A stretch of 64,000 bases of DNA, taken from positions 124,001-188,000 of the forward strand of contig NZ_LR217698.1 in the NCBI RefSeq assembly GCF_900698855.1. The letters run 5' to 3'. The notes below the pieces were generated by a model, which saw only the letters and a program-made list of their open reading frames with translations, ran no database searches and had not been told where the DNA came from. Positions 49,439-59,471 of the stretch are shown here, piece after piece. Every line of letters begins with the position of its first letter. Positions within the stretch are counted from its first letter, which is position 1. The position numbers and the translations under genes were made by a program. The stretch comes from Erwinia_E haradaeae_F (lineage in GTDB: Bacteria > Pseudomonadota > Gammaproteobacteria > Enterobacterales > Enterobacteriaceae).

Positions 49439-49480
49439 ATGAATGGATTTGATAGGTGTCGTTGTATGGATAGAGTTTAG
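49439..49480 (+). pseudogene. ftsE: Possible ftsE 5' remnant
   Basis: An ATG one nt after the ftsY stop begins ATGAATGGATTTGATAGG, similar in layout to the start of ftsE, whose protein begins MIRFEHVS. In E. coli ftsE starts a few nt after ftsY. The frame closes after 13 codons. The match is short and could be chance, but the position is exactly as expected. Confidence 0.3.
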
Positions 49481-50189
49481 TTGTTTTTAAGTGCATGTAT
49501 TAAATACATGTGAAGATCTAAATTATAACTTATATAAAGAATTAATTTTTTTTAATTAAACATTTATTTATTTCTAATTAGAAATTTAATTACCATTAGG
49601 TATTTTATCTTTTTTTTCTAGGTGTAAGAACAAGATTATCGGTATATAATATGTTATTTTTGATAAAAAGATTACGTTTTTCGACATTTTGTGTTAATTA
49701 TGAAATTTGTTATTAGATTCTTTCTTTATCGATTTCTTTTTTATCTGAATGATAAGATAAATATAAAAAATTTATTGTATTCTATATAATATGATATTTT
49801 TATAACAAATATATGAACTTTGATAGTATTTGGATTTCAGTGGTTTTATATTCTATTTCTTTGGTTTTTATTTTATGAGTCTGAATAAAAGATATATGTT
49901 ATGCATTTTATTATTCTTTGTATTTTATTCTAAGTTTTTAATGTTTAGTATAATTTAATTATATATAAAGAGTTTTTATGTAGAATCCAATTCTAAAGGG
50001 TAATTAATATATTCGGTTAGTAATTATTATTGTCTGTATACTGTATATTAGATAAATGAGTCTTTTAAATAAATTCTAGTGTGTTTTCAAATAAATTCTG
50101 ATTTTTTTTGATTAAGCTTCGTTAAGACATATTTTAATATCTATTTGAGATATTTTTCACTTTATGTGCATATTCTATATGAAGCTCAT

Positions 50190-50250
50190 TAGAATAGATG
50201 TAGTTGAAGAATTTAGTTTGAGTATGTTTGTTAATGCTACATAAGTGATT
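50190..50250 (-). pseudogene. der: Possible der 5' remnant
   Basis: Read on the minus strand, 42 nt after the bamB stop, an ATG is followed by TAGCATTA, then AAC-ATA-CTC-AAA and CTAAAT. This resembles the start of Der (VALVGRPNVGKSTLFN) with deletions: GTA-GCA-TTA codes VAL, and AAC-ATA-nnn-AAA resembles N-V-G-K. der follows bamB in E. coli. This is suggestive only. Confidence 0.28.
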
Positions 50251-50284
50251 TTTTTAATTCTTTATTTGTTTTAATAGACAAGGA

Positions 50285-51469
50285 TTAATTTTTAATCGCA
50301 GTTACTTGACCTATTTTTGACTGCAAAATTAACAGATTTTCACTAGAAATGATTGGTTTAGAAATAAAACCAGTTTTATCTATTTGATTTTGAGATATGA
50401 TTTTTCCAGTATTGGGATTAATCCAATATAAATACCCTTGTTGATCTCCTACCACTAAATAGCCATTATATAAGATGGGTGGCGTTAGTTTTCGGTATAG
50501 GAGATCACTTTGTTGCCACATTTTTGTACCCTTCTCAAGGCTTACTGCTGTTAAGCAATCATTTTTTTCTACAAGAAAAACTTTAGTACCATCACTGATA
50601 ATATCATGAGCTGAACCAATGTTACGTTCCCATAGTATTTGTCCTGATTCTATAGTTAGTGCTGTTAAGTTTCCATTATATGCTAACGCATATATTATTC
50701 CATTAATTATTAATGGAGAAGAATCGATATCCTTTAGTTGATCGATAGTTGATGAACCATGAGGTTTAGTAATTTTTTTTTGCCAGATCATCTGGCCATC
50801 ATTAATGTTAATTGCACTAATATAACCATTATCGCTTCCTAGAATAATAGTTTTGAACTTAATGGTTGGTTCAGACTCACCACGTAGACTTAGTGTAGGT
50901 TTATCAAGATTAATAGACCATTTGATAAACCCATTATGTTTATCTAACGCTTGTAGAATTCCGTTACTTGTATGAACAAGTAACATATTATCGCTTATGA
51001 CTGGAGAAGATAATACTTCACCAGCGACATTTTTTTCCCATTCAATTGAACCATCTATGGTGTGAATAGAAAATATTTTTGCTCGTTCAGTTCCAACATA
51101 AATATGGTTTTTATTAACTGCTAAACCGCCAGAGAGTAATGCTGGGATGTTTTTAGAGAATAGATTTGTATGTTCTGAAAGGTCAATTTTCCATTTTTCT
51201 TTTCCATCACAAGAGCTTAGCGCTTTAATTATACCGTAGCGATTAGCAATATATATAGTTTTATTTGAAGATGCTGGATGTAGTTTTGAGTAAATATTTT
51301 CCTTCTCTTCTTTAATTGTAGAGGTCCACAATTTTATTGGTGTGAATTTATTTTGAATAGCTAGTAATGGTGATATATTTCTTATTTTATCATTACTAGT
51401 ACTCGATGAGCATCCGCTGACTAGTATAATTAATATTAGGTCTGTTATGAGTAATTTATTTAATTTCAT
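50285..51469 (-). CDS. bamB: Outer membrane assembly lipoprotein BamB
   Basis: BamB is a lipoprotein of the BAM complex that folds beta-barrel proteins, here probably including the porin encoded at 29 kb. The 394-aa precursor has a lipoprotein signal peptide with lipobox VSGC (Cys20). An eight-bladed propeller follows, with PQQ-like repeats such as DGKEKWKIDL, DGSIEWEKNV, NGFIKWSINL, DGQMIWQKKI, SGQILWERNI and GTKMWQQSDL. Length equals E. coli (392 aa). The upstream enteric neighbours yfgM and hisS are absent. Confidence 0.95.
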   Translation of the reverse strand: MKLNKLLITDLILIILVSGCSSSTSNDKIRNISPLLAIQNKFTPIKLWTSTIKEEKENIYSKLHPASSNKTIYIANRYGIIKALSSCDGKEKWKIDLSEHTNLFSKNIPALLSGGLAVNKNHIYVGTERAKIFSIHTIDGSIEWEKNVAGEVLSSPVISDNMLLVHTSNGILQALDKHNGFIKWSINLDKPTLSLRGESEPTIKFKTIILGSDNGYISAININDGQMIWQKKITKPHGSSTIDQLKDIDSSPLIINGIIYALAYNGNLTALTIESGQILWERNIGSAHDIISDGTKVFLVEKNDCLTAVSLEKGTKMWQQSDLLYRKLTPPILYNGYLVVGDQQGYLYWINPNTGKIISQNQIDKTGFISKPIISSENLLILQSKIGQVTAIKN

Positions 51470-51905
51470 GACTTACCTCATTGTGTTTTCTAAGAGATTT
51501 GGTAACAATATAGGTGTGTATCTAGTCAAGTATATCTATATTTAATTCGGTGTTATAATAGGATTTTTATACCAAGGAGTTCTAATTCTTCTTTTCTTTT
51601 TTGGAAAAGATCGGGTAAAATCAATATTTCTATTTGTTTTAATTGAGATATTTCTAATATAACATTGTTAGAAAATAAATATTGTATGTTACATACGTTT
51701 TGTCTGTTAATTAAATGGTTTATTTATTATTGTTTTTGATTAAGAGAATAAAAGTATGTAGCTACATATAGAAATGTTTTAAACAGATAAAATAGTTTAT
51801 TGTATTGTCAACGTATAATTTAGGGTGACAGGTTTATATTAATGTAATAAAATAATATTGTATAAACCTGTCCAATGGTTCTAATTAGTATCCTAGAATA
51901 GTTTA
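51470..51905. other. Spacer between sodA and bamB
   Basis: This 436-bp spacer has no intact gene. One minus-strand frame without an ATG start runs open for about 57 codons and ends near 51555. It matches nothing I know, and frames of that length are expected by chance in this much spacer DNA. Confidence 0.5.
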
Positions 51906-52520
51906 TTAGGCAGCGATAAAAATTGACTCCGCTTCATCCCAATTAACTATGTTCCAAAAAGCTTGTACGTAATCAGATCGTTGATTTTGATACTTAAGAT
52001 AATAGGCGTGCTCCCAGATATCTAGGGATATAATTGGTATTCCAGAGATACCAGAGATTGCTTCTCCCATGAGGGGATTATCTTGATTTGCTGTAGAAGA
52101 AATGAGTAATTTATGACCTTGTTTTACAAGCCAAGTCCAGCCAGAACCAAAATGTGTAGTAGCTGATTTTTCAAATTTAGATTGAAAGGATTTAAGACTA
52201 CCGAAATTCTGTTCAATAGCATCTTTTAAATGACCATGTAAAAATGTATTAGTTTTTAAATTTTTCCAAAAAAAGCTATGATTGGCATGTCCACCAGCAT
52301 GATTTCTTAAAAAATCTTTTTTATACTCGGGTAGTTGGTCGATATTAGAAATTAACTCTTCAACTGATAGACTAGAAAATTCTGTTTCTACTAGAGCGCT
52401 ATTGGCATTATTGATATAATTTTGATGGTGTTTAGTATGATGTATGATCATTGTTTGTTTATCGAAATATGGTTCTAAAGCATCATATGCATAAGGAAGA
52501 GATGGTAGTACATAGCTCAT
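51906..52520 (-). CDS. sodA: Superoxide dismutase [Mn]
   Basis: SodA converts superoxide to hydrogen peroxide and oxygen. The 204-aa protein has the metal ligands His27, His81 (GGHANHSFFW), Asp167 and His171 (LDIWEHAYY). The GGHANH motif and overall similarity point to the Mn form of enterics (E. coli 206 aa). I use ATG 52520 (MSYVLPSLPYAYDALEP); a longer frame extends 24 codons upstream but is not supported by homology. Residue 74 is His where E. coli has Asn. It stands alone. Confidence 0.95.
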   Translation of the reverse strand: MSYVLPSLPYAYDALEPYFDKQTMIIHHTKHHQNYINNANSALVETEFSSLSVEELISNIDQLPEYKKDFLRNHAGGHANHSFFWKNLKTNTFLHGHLKDAIEQNFGSLKSFQSKFEKSATTHFGSGWTWLVKQGHKLLISSTANQDNPLMGEAISGISGIPIISLDIWEHAYYLKYQNQRSDYVQAFWNIVNWDEAESIFIAA

Positions 52521-53656
52521 ATTTTTATTTCCACTTAAGGTTAAAAAGTCACTAACTAAAGTAATCTTTCTAAAGTAATATGTCATGGACAATATTACTA
52601 TGAAATATATTATAAATAATATTATGAAGATTAATGTTATATAAATTCGTCTTATATAGATTTGGCATTAAATATCTTATTAATCCCTTTGATAGTAATC
52701 ATATCTATTTTTTTATATTTCTTCTATAATTATATTTCTTCTATAATTTATAAACAGAATTAGATATGTTCTTTTTTATAAAGAATTTATTATCCTGTGA
52801 ATTAAGTATTGTGGTAAAATAGAACTAGCTAACTTATATCTATATGTATCATTTTGATTACGATAATTTAATTATACTCTTTCATATCATATTTTAGTAT
52901 TATAGTATATAGGTTATTTTCATTAGTTCCTTATATAATCAATTTATTAATATTTAATTAGGGTTATAATTTACAATTATAGTTTTCAACTATTTTTGAA
53001 AATCAATTATTCTATACGTGAAATTTAAAACGTATATTTTTTATACATTTAGTTATTGGATAATAATATTACGATTGTTTGTATGTTACAATAACACCTT
53101 GTAGATATTGCAAGAATTTTTATGGTATTGTATTTTACATTTTTATAATAGAGGATCTCTAGTATTAATAAGTAATATTTAAAGAAGATTCTTTATTTGA
53201 TTGATGAAATCTTTGATCTTAGACAAGATCTGGCATGTATTCAGGTATATATTTATATAAAGTAAGATAATGTTCTTTTCATTTTTATGCAAATGAATTT
53301 TTTGAACACAAGGTTCAACCATTGATAATCGGTCTATGAGAATTTTGATAGATTAGTATAGTTGATGTATTAACATGACACATGTATTACATTAATAATG
53401 AGTTATAGGTTCCGTTTTGATTAATGAGTTTAATAAACAATTAGATATATTATTCGTGTATAATTGGGTATAATATTATAATTTACGATTTAACAACACA
53501 CTGGATATCTTCGTTATTATGGTTTATAGTTCATTTTAGTGTGTCTTGAATCTATAGACGTGATTTTTCTATTCCATAATTTTTATTATGGAGTCGGTAA
53601 TTTATGTAGTAAGATCGATGATTTTATCAGGTTTTCATTTCTTTAAGGGTTTAACT
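52521..53656. other. Divergent spacer between sodA and ppa
   Basis: This 1,136-bp AT-rich spacer must contain the sodA and ppa promoters. No gene and no clear regulatory site were identified. Confidence 0.5.
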
Positions 53657-54193
53657 ATGAATTTAAAATCTATACCTTCTGGAAAAGATTTTCCACATGA
53701 CATTTATGTTATCATTGAAATTCCTGCGCACTCTTATCCAATTAAATATGAAGTTGATAAAAATACTGGTGTTTTATTTGTAGATCGATTTGTAGCTACT
53801 ACTATGTTTTATCCATGTAATTATGGATATGTTAATAATACATTTTCTTTAGATGGTGATCCAGTTGATGTCTTAGTTCCTACCCCTTATCCACTACAAA
53901 TAGGATCTGCCATCCGATCTCGTCCTATTGGTTTGCTGAAAATGAGTGATGAATCTGGTCAGGATGATAAAATCATTGCAGTTCCAGTGCATGAGTTAAG
54001 TAAGGAGTATGATTATATGCAGGATATCAGTGATTTACCAGATTTACTTCAGAAACAAATTATGCATTTTTTTGAGCACTATAAAGAGTTAGAAAAAGGA
54101 AAATGGGTGAAGATTAATGGGTGGGAAAGTATAGAGGCTGCAAAAGAGGAACTTATTTCATGTCATCGTCGTTTTAATGCTAAAAAGGAGTAA
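53657..54193 (+). CDS. ppa: Inorganic pyrophosphatase
   Basis: Ppa hydrolyses pyrophosphate and so pulls biosynthetic reactions forward. The 178-aa protein matches E. coli (176 aa). The metal-binding signature DGDPVDVLV gives Asp66, Asp68 and Asp71, and more active-site acids lie in DESGQDDK. KYEVDKNTG and FYPCNYGY are conserved. ATG 53657 (MNLKSIPSGKDFPHD) is chosen because it aligns with the family start and has AAGGG 7 nt upstream; an in-frame ATG 23 codons earlier is unlikely. It stands alone. Confidence 0.96.
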   Translation: MNLKSIPSGKDFPHDIYVIIEIPAHSYPIKYEVDKNTGVLFVDRFVATTMFYPCNYGYVNNTFSLDGDPVDVLVPTPYPLQIGSAIRSRPIGLLKMSDESGQDDKIIAVPVHELSKEYDYMQDISDLPDLLQKQIMHFFEHYKELEKGKWVKINGWESIEAAKEELISCHRRFNAKKE

Positions 54194-56079
54194 TTTAGCA
54201 TAATTATGAATTATCACGGTTATGTTCTATATATTATATAATGTATATTATAATATATCAGTAGGTCCTCTTAGTTTTAAGGTGTCTATTTATCAGGTAG
54301 ATGGTTTTTTTGTATAATTAAATTTATAAATGATTAACAACATATGAAGTTTATTTGGGTTGAAGTACTGGCATTTTCATTTGTTTTTAGTAATATTTAC
54401 GTTTCTAAAATGAATTATATTTCGGTATGTAGATAGAGATTCAGTTAATTAAAGAAAAAAATTATTTTTATTTCTTTTTATGAGTCTTAGATATTAATTA
54501 AAATTTAATAATAATTCATTATTATTTGAATATATTATTGATTATTATTCTTCTTATGAGAACTGTTCTAAAATATATATTGAATTTGTTAAAGCAATTT
54601 ATTTATTTTCATAAATTTTATAAAGAATTTTATTTAGTGTTAAATTACTAATTATATTTAATATTGTGTAATTAAATGATATTGAATTAATCTAGTGAAC
54701 AATAAAATCAAAGTGTAACTCAAAGAAGATATATATGTATAGATATATATATTGAGTTTGAATCCCTATATAACTTTTATATAAATAAGGATATTTAATC
54801 ATTGATATCAATATTTAAATAAGATTTTTAGACGTTTTATAGAATGCTAGTAATCTAATTACGAGTCTATGTATTAAAAATATAAATGTTCATGTAACAT
54901 AGTACTATTTACAAGGATCGATAATTGAAATATAGAGAATGGTATGGAACGAACAATCGGCTCATGTGATTGTACTAATTTCATATGGATAAATAATTAC
55001 TAGTTGTGTTTTTTACAGCACATTATTAGAAAGATATTTTATTTATAAAATTTATTTAATAGTATGTAGAAATATCAAAGGTGAGTTAAGAAACATGTAG
55101 GTTATTTATCCTAAATAACCTGGATAGTGTTATCCTATTGTTTTGATTTAGTCTATAGATTAAATATCTATTAGTTTTTTTACTATGAATAATTAGTATT
55201 TATCAGTTATCAAAGAATATTATCTGTGATAGTAGTATTCGTTAGTTTTATATGTATAAATGTATTAAGATTTATAAAAGATTTATCAGTTTAGATATAA
55301 AATAGAAAGATTCATAGAATGTATAATAGTTTATTGATAGAATAATATAGATATTTTAGAGATAAAATGTAGATTGATTTTTAGTGTTATGGTTTATTAG
55401 ATAATTTAAAATTATTAGTGTTATAATTAAGGCTGTATTATGAAATAGATATAGTTAAGTTTCTCTATTATAGATAGATATGAACAGTCGTTGTTATTGA
55501 ATAATATTATTCAAAAATAAAAAATAAGTCATGTTAATCATCATTTTTACATTCATTCTAACAGGAACTCAATATTTCTTATTACTTTAAGTTAATGAAT
55601 TGATTTTGATGTTACTTCGGTTTTTTATTTTTTTGAAAACATTCAATTTTAGAGTGATTATAAAATAAGATTTTATCTTATTAATTTATTCTACATATTA
55701 TATAGAAGTTTTTCTAGATGTTGTTTTAACTTATTAGTTTTTAAGATTGTGAAATTTGTTATTTTTATATTTTATTGTTATATTATGATTAATGAGTTTT
55801 ATTATTAATTTAACTACAGTCTTTATTTTTTTATATCTGTAGTCTAGTGCTATTTTAGCAAGTTTAAAGACGTGTCTCATACGCTTGATATACCAGGTTT
55901 GTGTTAGTTTTTACTTTATAAATCTAATTTATTAAAATAGATAGATTAATATATATTAGAAAATTAGTCATTAGGTGAGTCGAACAGTTTTTCTCAAGAG
56001 AGAAAGTTATGTTATTTGAATTAATTTATTCTTATTCCTAATATAATATCGTTTTTTTATAGATATTTCGGAGTTATAG
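54194..56079. other. Spacer between ppa and hinT
   Basis: This 1,886-bp spacer has no supportable gene. It contains a tandem hairpin at 55099-55135, listed separately. The rest is AT-rich with runs and short palindromes. Confidence 0.5.
55099..55135 (+). terminator. Tandem hairpins in gene-free DNA
   Basis: AGGTTATTTA (55099-55108) pairs perfectly with TAAATAACCT (55112-55121) around TCC. GGATA (55122-55126) then pairs with TATCC (55131-55135) around GTGT. TATTGTTTTG follows. It has terminator character on the plus strand but lies about 900 nt beyond ppa with no gene in front. Confidence 0.4.
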
Positions 56080-56430
56080 ATGCCAAATGGAACTATTTTT
56101 AGTAAAATTGTCAAGGGTGAAGTTTTCGCGGATATAATCTATCAAGACGAATACATTACTGCATTCCGTGACATACTTCCTCAGGCTCCAGTACATATCT
56201 TAATTGTACCTAATGTACAAATTAAAACATTAAACGATGTCGTGGATGATGATATCCATCTTTTGGGTCGGATAGTCATAGTGGCGGTAGGTATTGCAAA
56301 AAATATGGGCATTGCAGAAGATGGCTATCGTCTAATTATGAATTGCAACAAGTATGGTGGACAAGAGGTCTACCATATTCATCTTCATTTGTTAGGTGGT
56401 CAACCTTTAGGATCGATATTAGGGATTTAA
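56080..56430 (+). CDS. hinT: HIT-family purine nucleoside phosphoramidase HinT
   Basis: HinT hydrolyses nucleoside phosphoramidates and adenylated lysine. The 116-aa protein has the histidine triad HIHLHLLGG (His99, His101 nucleophile, His103), the N-terminal GTIFSKIVKGEV and the FRDILPQAPVHILIVPN core, as in E. coli (119 aa). It ends shortly after the triad with a short C-terminus. The E. coli downstream genes ycfL and lpoB are absent. It stands alone, converging with pta. Confidence 0.95.
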   Translation: MPNGTIFSKIVKGEVFADIIYQDEYITAFRDILPQAPVHILIVPNVQIKTLNDVVDDDIHLLGRIVIVAVGIAKNMGIAEDGYRLIMNCNKYGGQEVYHIHLHLLGGQPLGSILGI

Positions 56431-57008
56431 AATTATAGAGCTCTGTTTTTGTGTTATGAATGATATGATAATTATTTTTATTGTAAATTCTTACACATTT
56501 ATTTGTTTTAAAATATAATTTTATAGGATTTTAAAAAATTTTGAGATATGCATTTTATGCAAAATATGTATATACAAAACAATATTAATTCAAGAAAAGG
56601 GCAATAACTTAATTTCAGAAGAGTTTTAATATATAAATAGGTTGGTGTATTATGTTAATTTTATTTCTCAGTGATGAATGAATGTACAATATTATTTTTA
56701 ATAATTCTATTTAAGAATTATATTTGGTGTGTAATATTTGCAGAGATTTAGATAAGCTTTGTGTTATTGATCATAAAGTAACTTAAAATATTAAAATTTT
56801 TTCTTGTATCTGTATTGTATTGGTATTCATAAAATATTTTATGATAAAGTTGATGTTGATATATCAATTTTAGATCTAATGCTTAGACAACTTAGATAAT
56901 TTAGATCGTATTTTTTAAAAATTTTTATCTAGTATATGCAGAAATTCTGGATGTTGTGAATAATTATCTGTGTAAATTATATTCGAATATATCTTTTTAT
57001 CTATATAT
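56431..57008. other. Spacer between convergent hinT and pta
   Basis: This 578-bp convergent spacer has no supportable gene. A 20-codon hydrophobic frame near 56456 has no ribosome-binding site. No convincing terminator was seen. Confidence 0.5.
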
Positions 57009-59180
57009 TTAACAAAGTTTTTCATATTTTATTGAGGATTGAATAGCTGTTACAGCTATAGTATAGATAATATCATTGATCAGAGCTCCGCGTGATAAGT
57101 CATTCACTGGTTTTTTCATACCTTGCAAAATTGGTCCGATAGAGTCTATGCAAGCTGTGCGCTGTACTGCTTTATAAGTAGTATTACCTGTATTCAAATC
57201 AGGGAATATTAAGACAGTTGCTTGACCTGCTACTGGTGAATTTGGTGCTTTAGATTGAGCTATATCGCTTACAACTGCTGCATCATATTGTAGTGGTCCA
57301 TCGATGATTAAATGAGGGCATTTTTTTTTGACGATGCTAGTAGCTTCCCTTACTTTTTCAACATCTGGCCCAGAACCTGAGAGACCAGTAGAGTAGGAGA
57401 TCATAGCTACTTTAGGCTCAATACCAAATGTTAGAGCGGAATTTGCAGATTGGATGGCTATATCGGCTAGCTGTTCTGGATTTGGATTTGTATTGACTGC
57501 GCAATCTCCATATATTAATACTTGTTCGGGAAGGAGCATGAAGAAAATAGAAGAAACTAGTAAGTTGTTTACTTTTTTTTTAATAATTTGAAGTGCTGGT
57601 CGAAGAGTGTCTGCAGTAGTATGTAGTGTTCCAGCCACTAGACCATCAACTGCACCAGATTCTAGCATCATTGTTCCAAGCATGATATTATTCATTAATT
57701 GTTTTTTTGCAATGACGCTGTCCATTCCCTTTGTATGTCTTAGCTCTACCAGTCGATTGATATAAAGTTTACGTATATTTTCTGGATTAATAATTTCAAT
57801 TTTTTCGTTTAGATGGATATTATTTTTTCTAGCAATACTTTGAATTTTATTAGGATCACCTAAAAGTATGCAGGTCGCGATACCACGTTGTGCTGATATA
57901 GAGGCTGCTTTCATGGTGCGTACTTCTTCGCCTTCTGGCAAGATAATACGTTTGTTGGCTTTTCGAGCAAGGTTATCTAATTGATCGCAGAATTCTGATG
58001 GGGAAATACCATATTTTTTTTTCTCTTTGATCTTTACAGTGGAGATCCATTTAGTAGTTAAATGACGTGTGATATATTTAGTCATATTCTTTATGATTTG
58101 GATATTACCACTGAGTTTTTCAATAGTGAGTTTTGTTAGATCTAATGAATTTTTCCAGTTATTTTTTTTGATCTGAAATACTGGTAGGTCATCTTGAAAA
58201 GTCTCCTTACAGATTTTCTGTACAGATGTAGTAATATTATCACGCCCCGTTAAGAGGATAGCAGAAATTTCTCTATTGTTTTTTTCTGCTAAACAGCAGG
58301 TTACGAGTAAATCGAGACGATCAGAAGATATTACAAGGAGTGATTCGCGACGGAATAAGGGTAATATGTTTATTAAAGTTCCAGAATAGAATTTGATTAA
58401 TGTGATCTGGCGAGAAGAAATAGCGCCTTCGTTAATAATATTAGCTTTTAAATAATTACAAACATCAAGAGCGCGTGGTGCGAGAGCTTTAAGGGTCCAT
58501 GGTATGTATCCTAGTACTGGAATAGGGCCATTAGTACATAGTTTTTTAATATTTATATTGTTTTTGTGGGTTAAGTTAGAATATTGATTTATCTCTGTTA
58601 AACTTGAGTAGATGTGATCTGAATATTTGGATTGGGTATTGATTGCATTGATGATTACACCAGTGATTTTTATGTTTTTTTTATTGCTAAAGTTAGAGTG
58701 CAGGATTGCAATACGCTCTTGTAGTTTGTTGCAAGAGTAGATGTCCACGTCTGTAACAAATATAATTTCAGAATTGAGAGCACTAGCAATTTTATAGTTT
58801 ATGGCTAAGGCATATGGATTTTTATGTGTGTTTTGTAATCCTGGAATTAGGATTATGTGATTTTTGTTTGTTTGTTTATCTTTTTCATATTGATAGTATA
58901 GAATAATAACCTTTTCTACGAAGGTTTCGATTTGACCGGATTTCAGAAAAGAATCCAAGTGATTCACTAGAATAGTGTTAGGGCTTAACTTTTTTTTAGA
59001 ATGATCACTATGTATAAAACTTTTTTTCTGAAGAGGGTCGGTTTCATTTTGAAGATTGTTGAATGGCTCAAAGACACTTAGTTCTGTATCTGTATTTTTC
59101 TCTGAATTCAAGATGCCTAAGATAGTTCCGATTAATTTAATACGGGTATCGGTAGGGATTAATATAATAGGTCGTGACAT
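57009..59180 (-). CDS. pta: Phosphate acetyltransferase
   Basis: Pta converts acetyl-CoA and phosphate to acetyl phosphate, which AckA uses to make ATP and acetate. The 723-aa protein has the long enteric form: an N-terminal P-loop-like domain, a DRTGG regulatory domain, and the C-terminal catalytic domain (RKANKRIILPEGEEVRT, YSTGLSGSGPDVEKVREAT, IDGPLQYDAAVVSDIAQSKAPNSPVAGQA, DLNTGNTTYKAVQR). The N-terminal PTGTSVGLTS of E. coli reads PTDTRIKLIG, losing both key glycines, so nucleotide binding there may be lost. ATG 59180 is preceded by TAGGAGA; a longer frame upstream is not homologous. ackA lies 291 bp upstream. Confidence 0.95.
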   Translation of the reverse strand: MSRPIILIPTDTRIKLIGTILGILNSEKNTDTELSVFEPFNNLQNETDPLQKKSFIHSDHSKKKLSPNTILVNHLDSFLKSGQIETFVEKVIILYYQYEKDKQTNKNHIILIPGLQNTHKNPYALAINYKIASALNSEIIFVTDVDIYSCNKLQERIAILHSNFSNKKNIKITGVIINAINTQSKYSDHIYSSLTEINQYSNLTHKNNINIKKLCTNGPIPVLGYIPWTLKALAPRALDVCNYLKANIINEGAISSRQITLIKFYSGTLINILPLFRRESLLVISSDRLDLLVTCCLAEKNNREISAILLTGRDNITTSVQKICKETFQDDLPVFQIKKNNWKNSLDLTKLTIEKLSGNIQIIKNMTKYITRHLTTKWISTVKIKEKKKYGISPSEFCDQLDNLARKANKRIILPEGEEVRTMKAASISAQRGIATCILLGDPNKIQSIARKNNIHLNEKIEIINPENIRKLYINRLVELRHTKGMDSVIAKKQLMNNIMLGTMMLESGAVDGLVAGTLHTTADTLRPALQIIKKKVNNLLVSSIFFMLLPEQVLIYGDCAVNTNPNPEQLADIAIQSANSALTFGIEPKVAMISYSTGLSGSGPDVEKVREATSIVKKKCPHLIIDGPLQYDAAVVSDIAQSKAPNSPVAGQATVLIFPDLNTGNTTYKAVQRTACIDSIGPILQGMKKPVNDLSRGALINDIIYTIAVTAIQSSIKYEKLC

Positions 59181-59471
59181 GGTATTTTCTCCTAGATCTT
59201 TATACTCGATATAAGCGTGTAATCTAATTACTTTTTTCGTAAAATATTCCAAGTTGTCAGGGTGTAAAAATGAATTAAATGATATTTAATTTGATATATT
59301 TTATAATTAATTTTTATTTTTTAAGTATTATTGGGTTTTATATATATTAATATAGATCAAGTATATAAATATTATGTTATGTATAAGATATTGTATTAAC
59401 TCATATTTTATATGTATTCAATTATTGTGAATTATTTTTTATTGTGTTGTATTATAAGATAATCAAAATTA

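Larger units (their letters stand above)
49438..50284. other. Spacer between convergent ftsY and bamB
   Basis: This 847-bp spacer lies between converging genes. It holds a possible ftsE start remnant at its left edge and a possible der start remnant at its right edge. The middle is AT-rich with no supportable gene and no strong terminator. Confidence 0.5.

Noticed and set aside
51555..51728. 57-codon open frame between sodA and bamB ending in ELELLGIKILL
   Set aside because: No ATG start, no family match, and several frames this long are expected by chance in the window's spacers.
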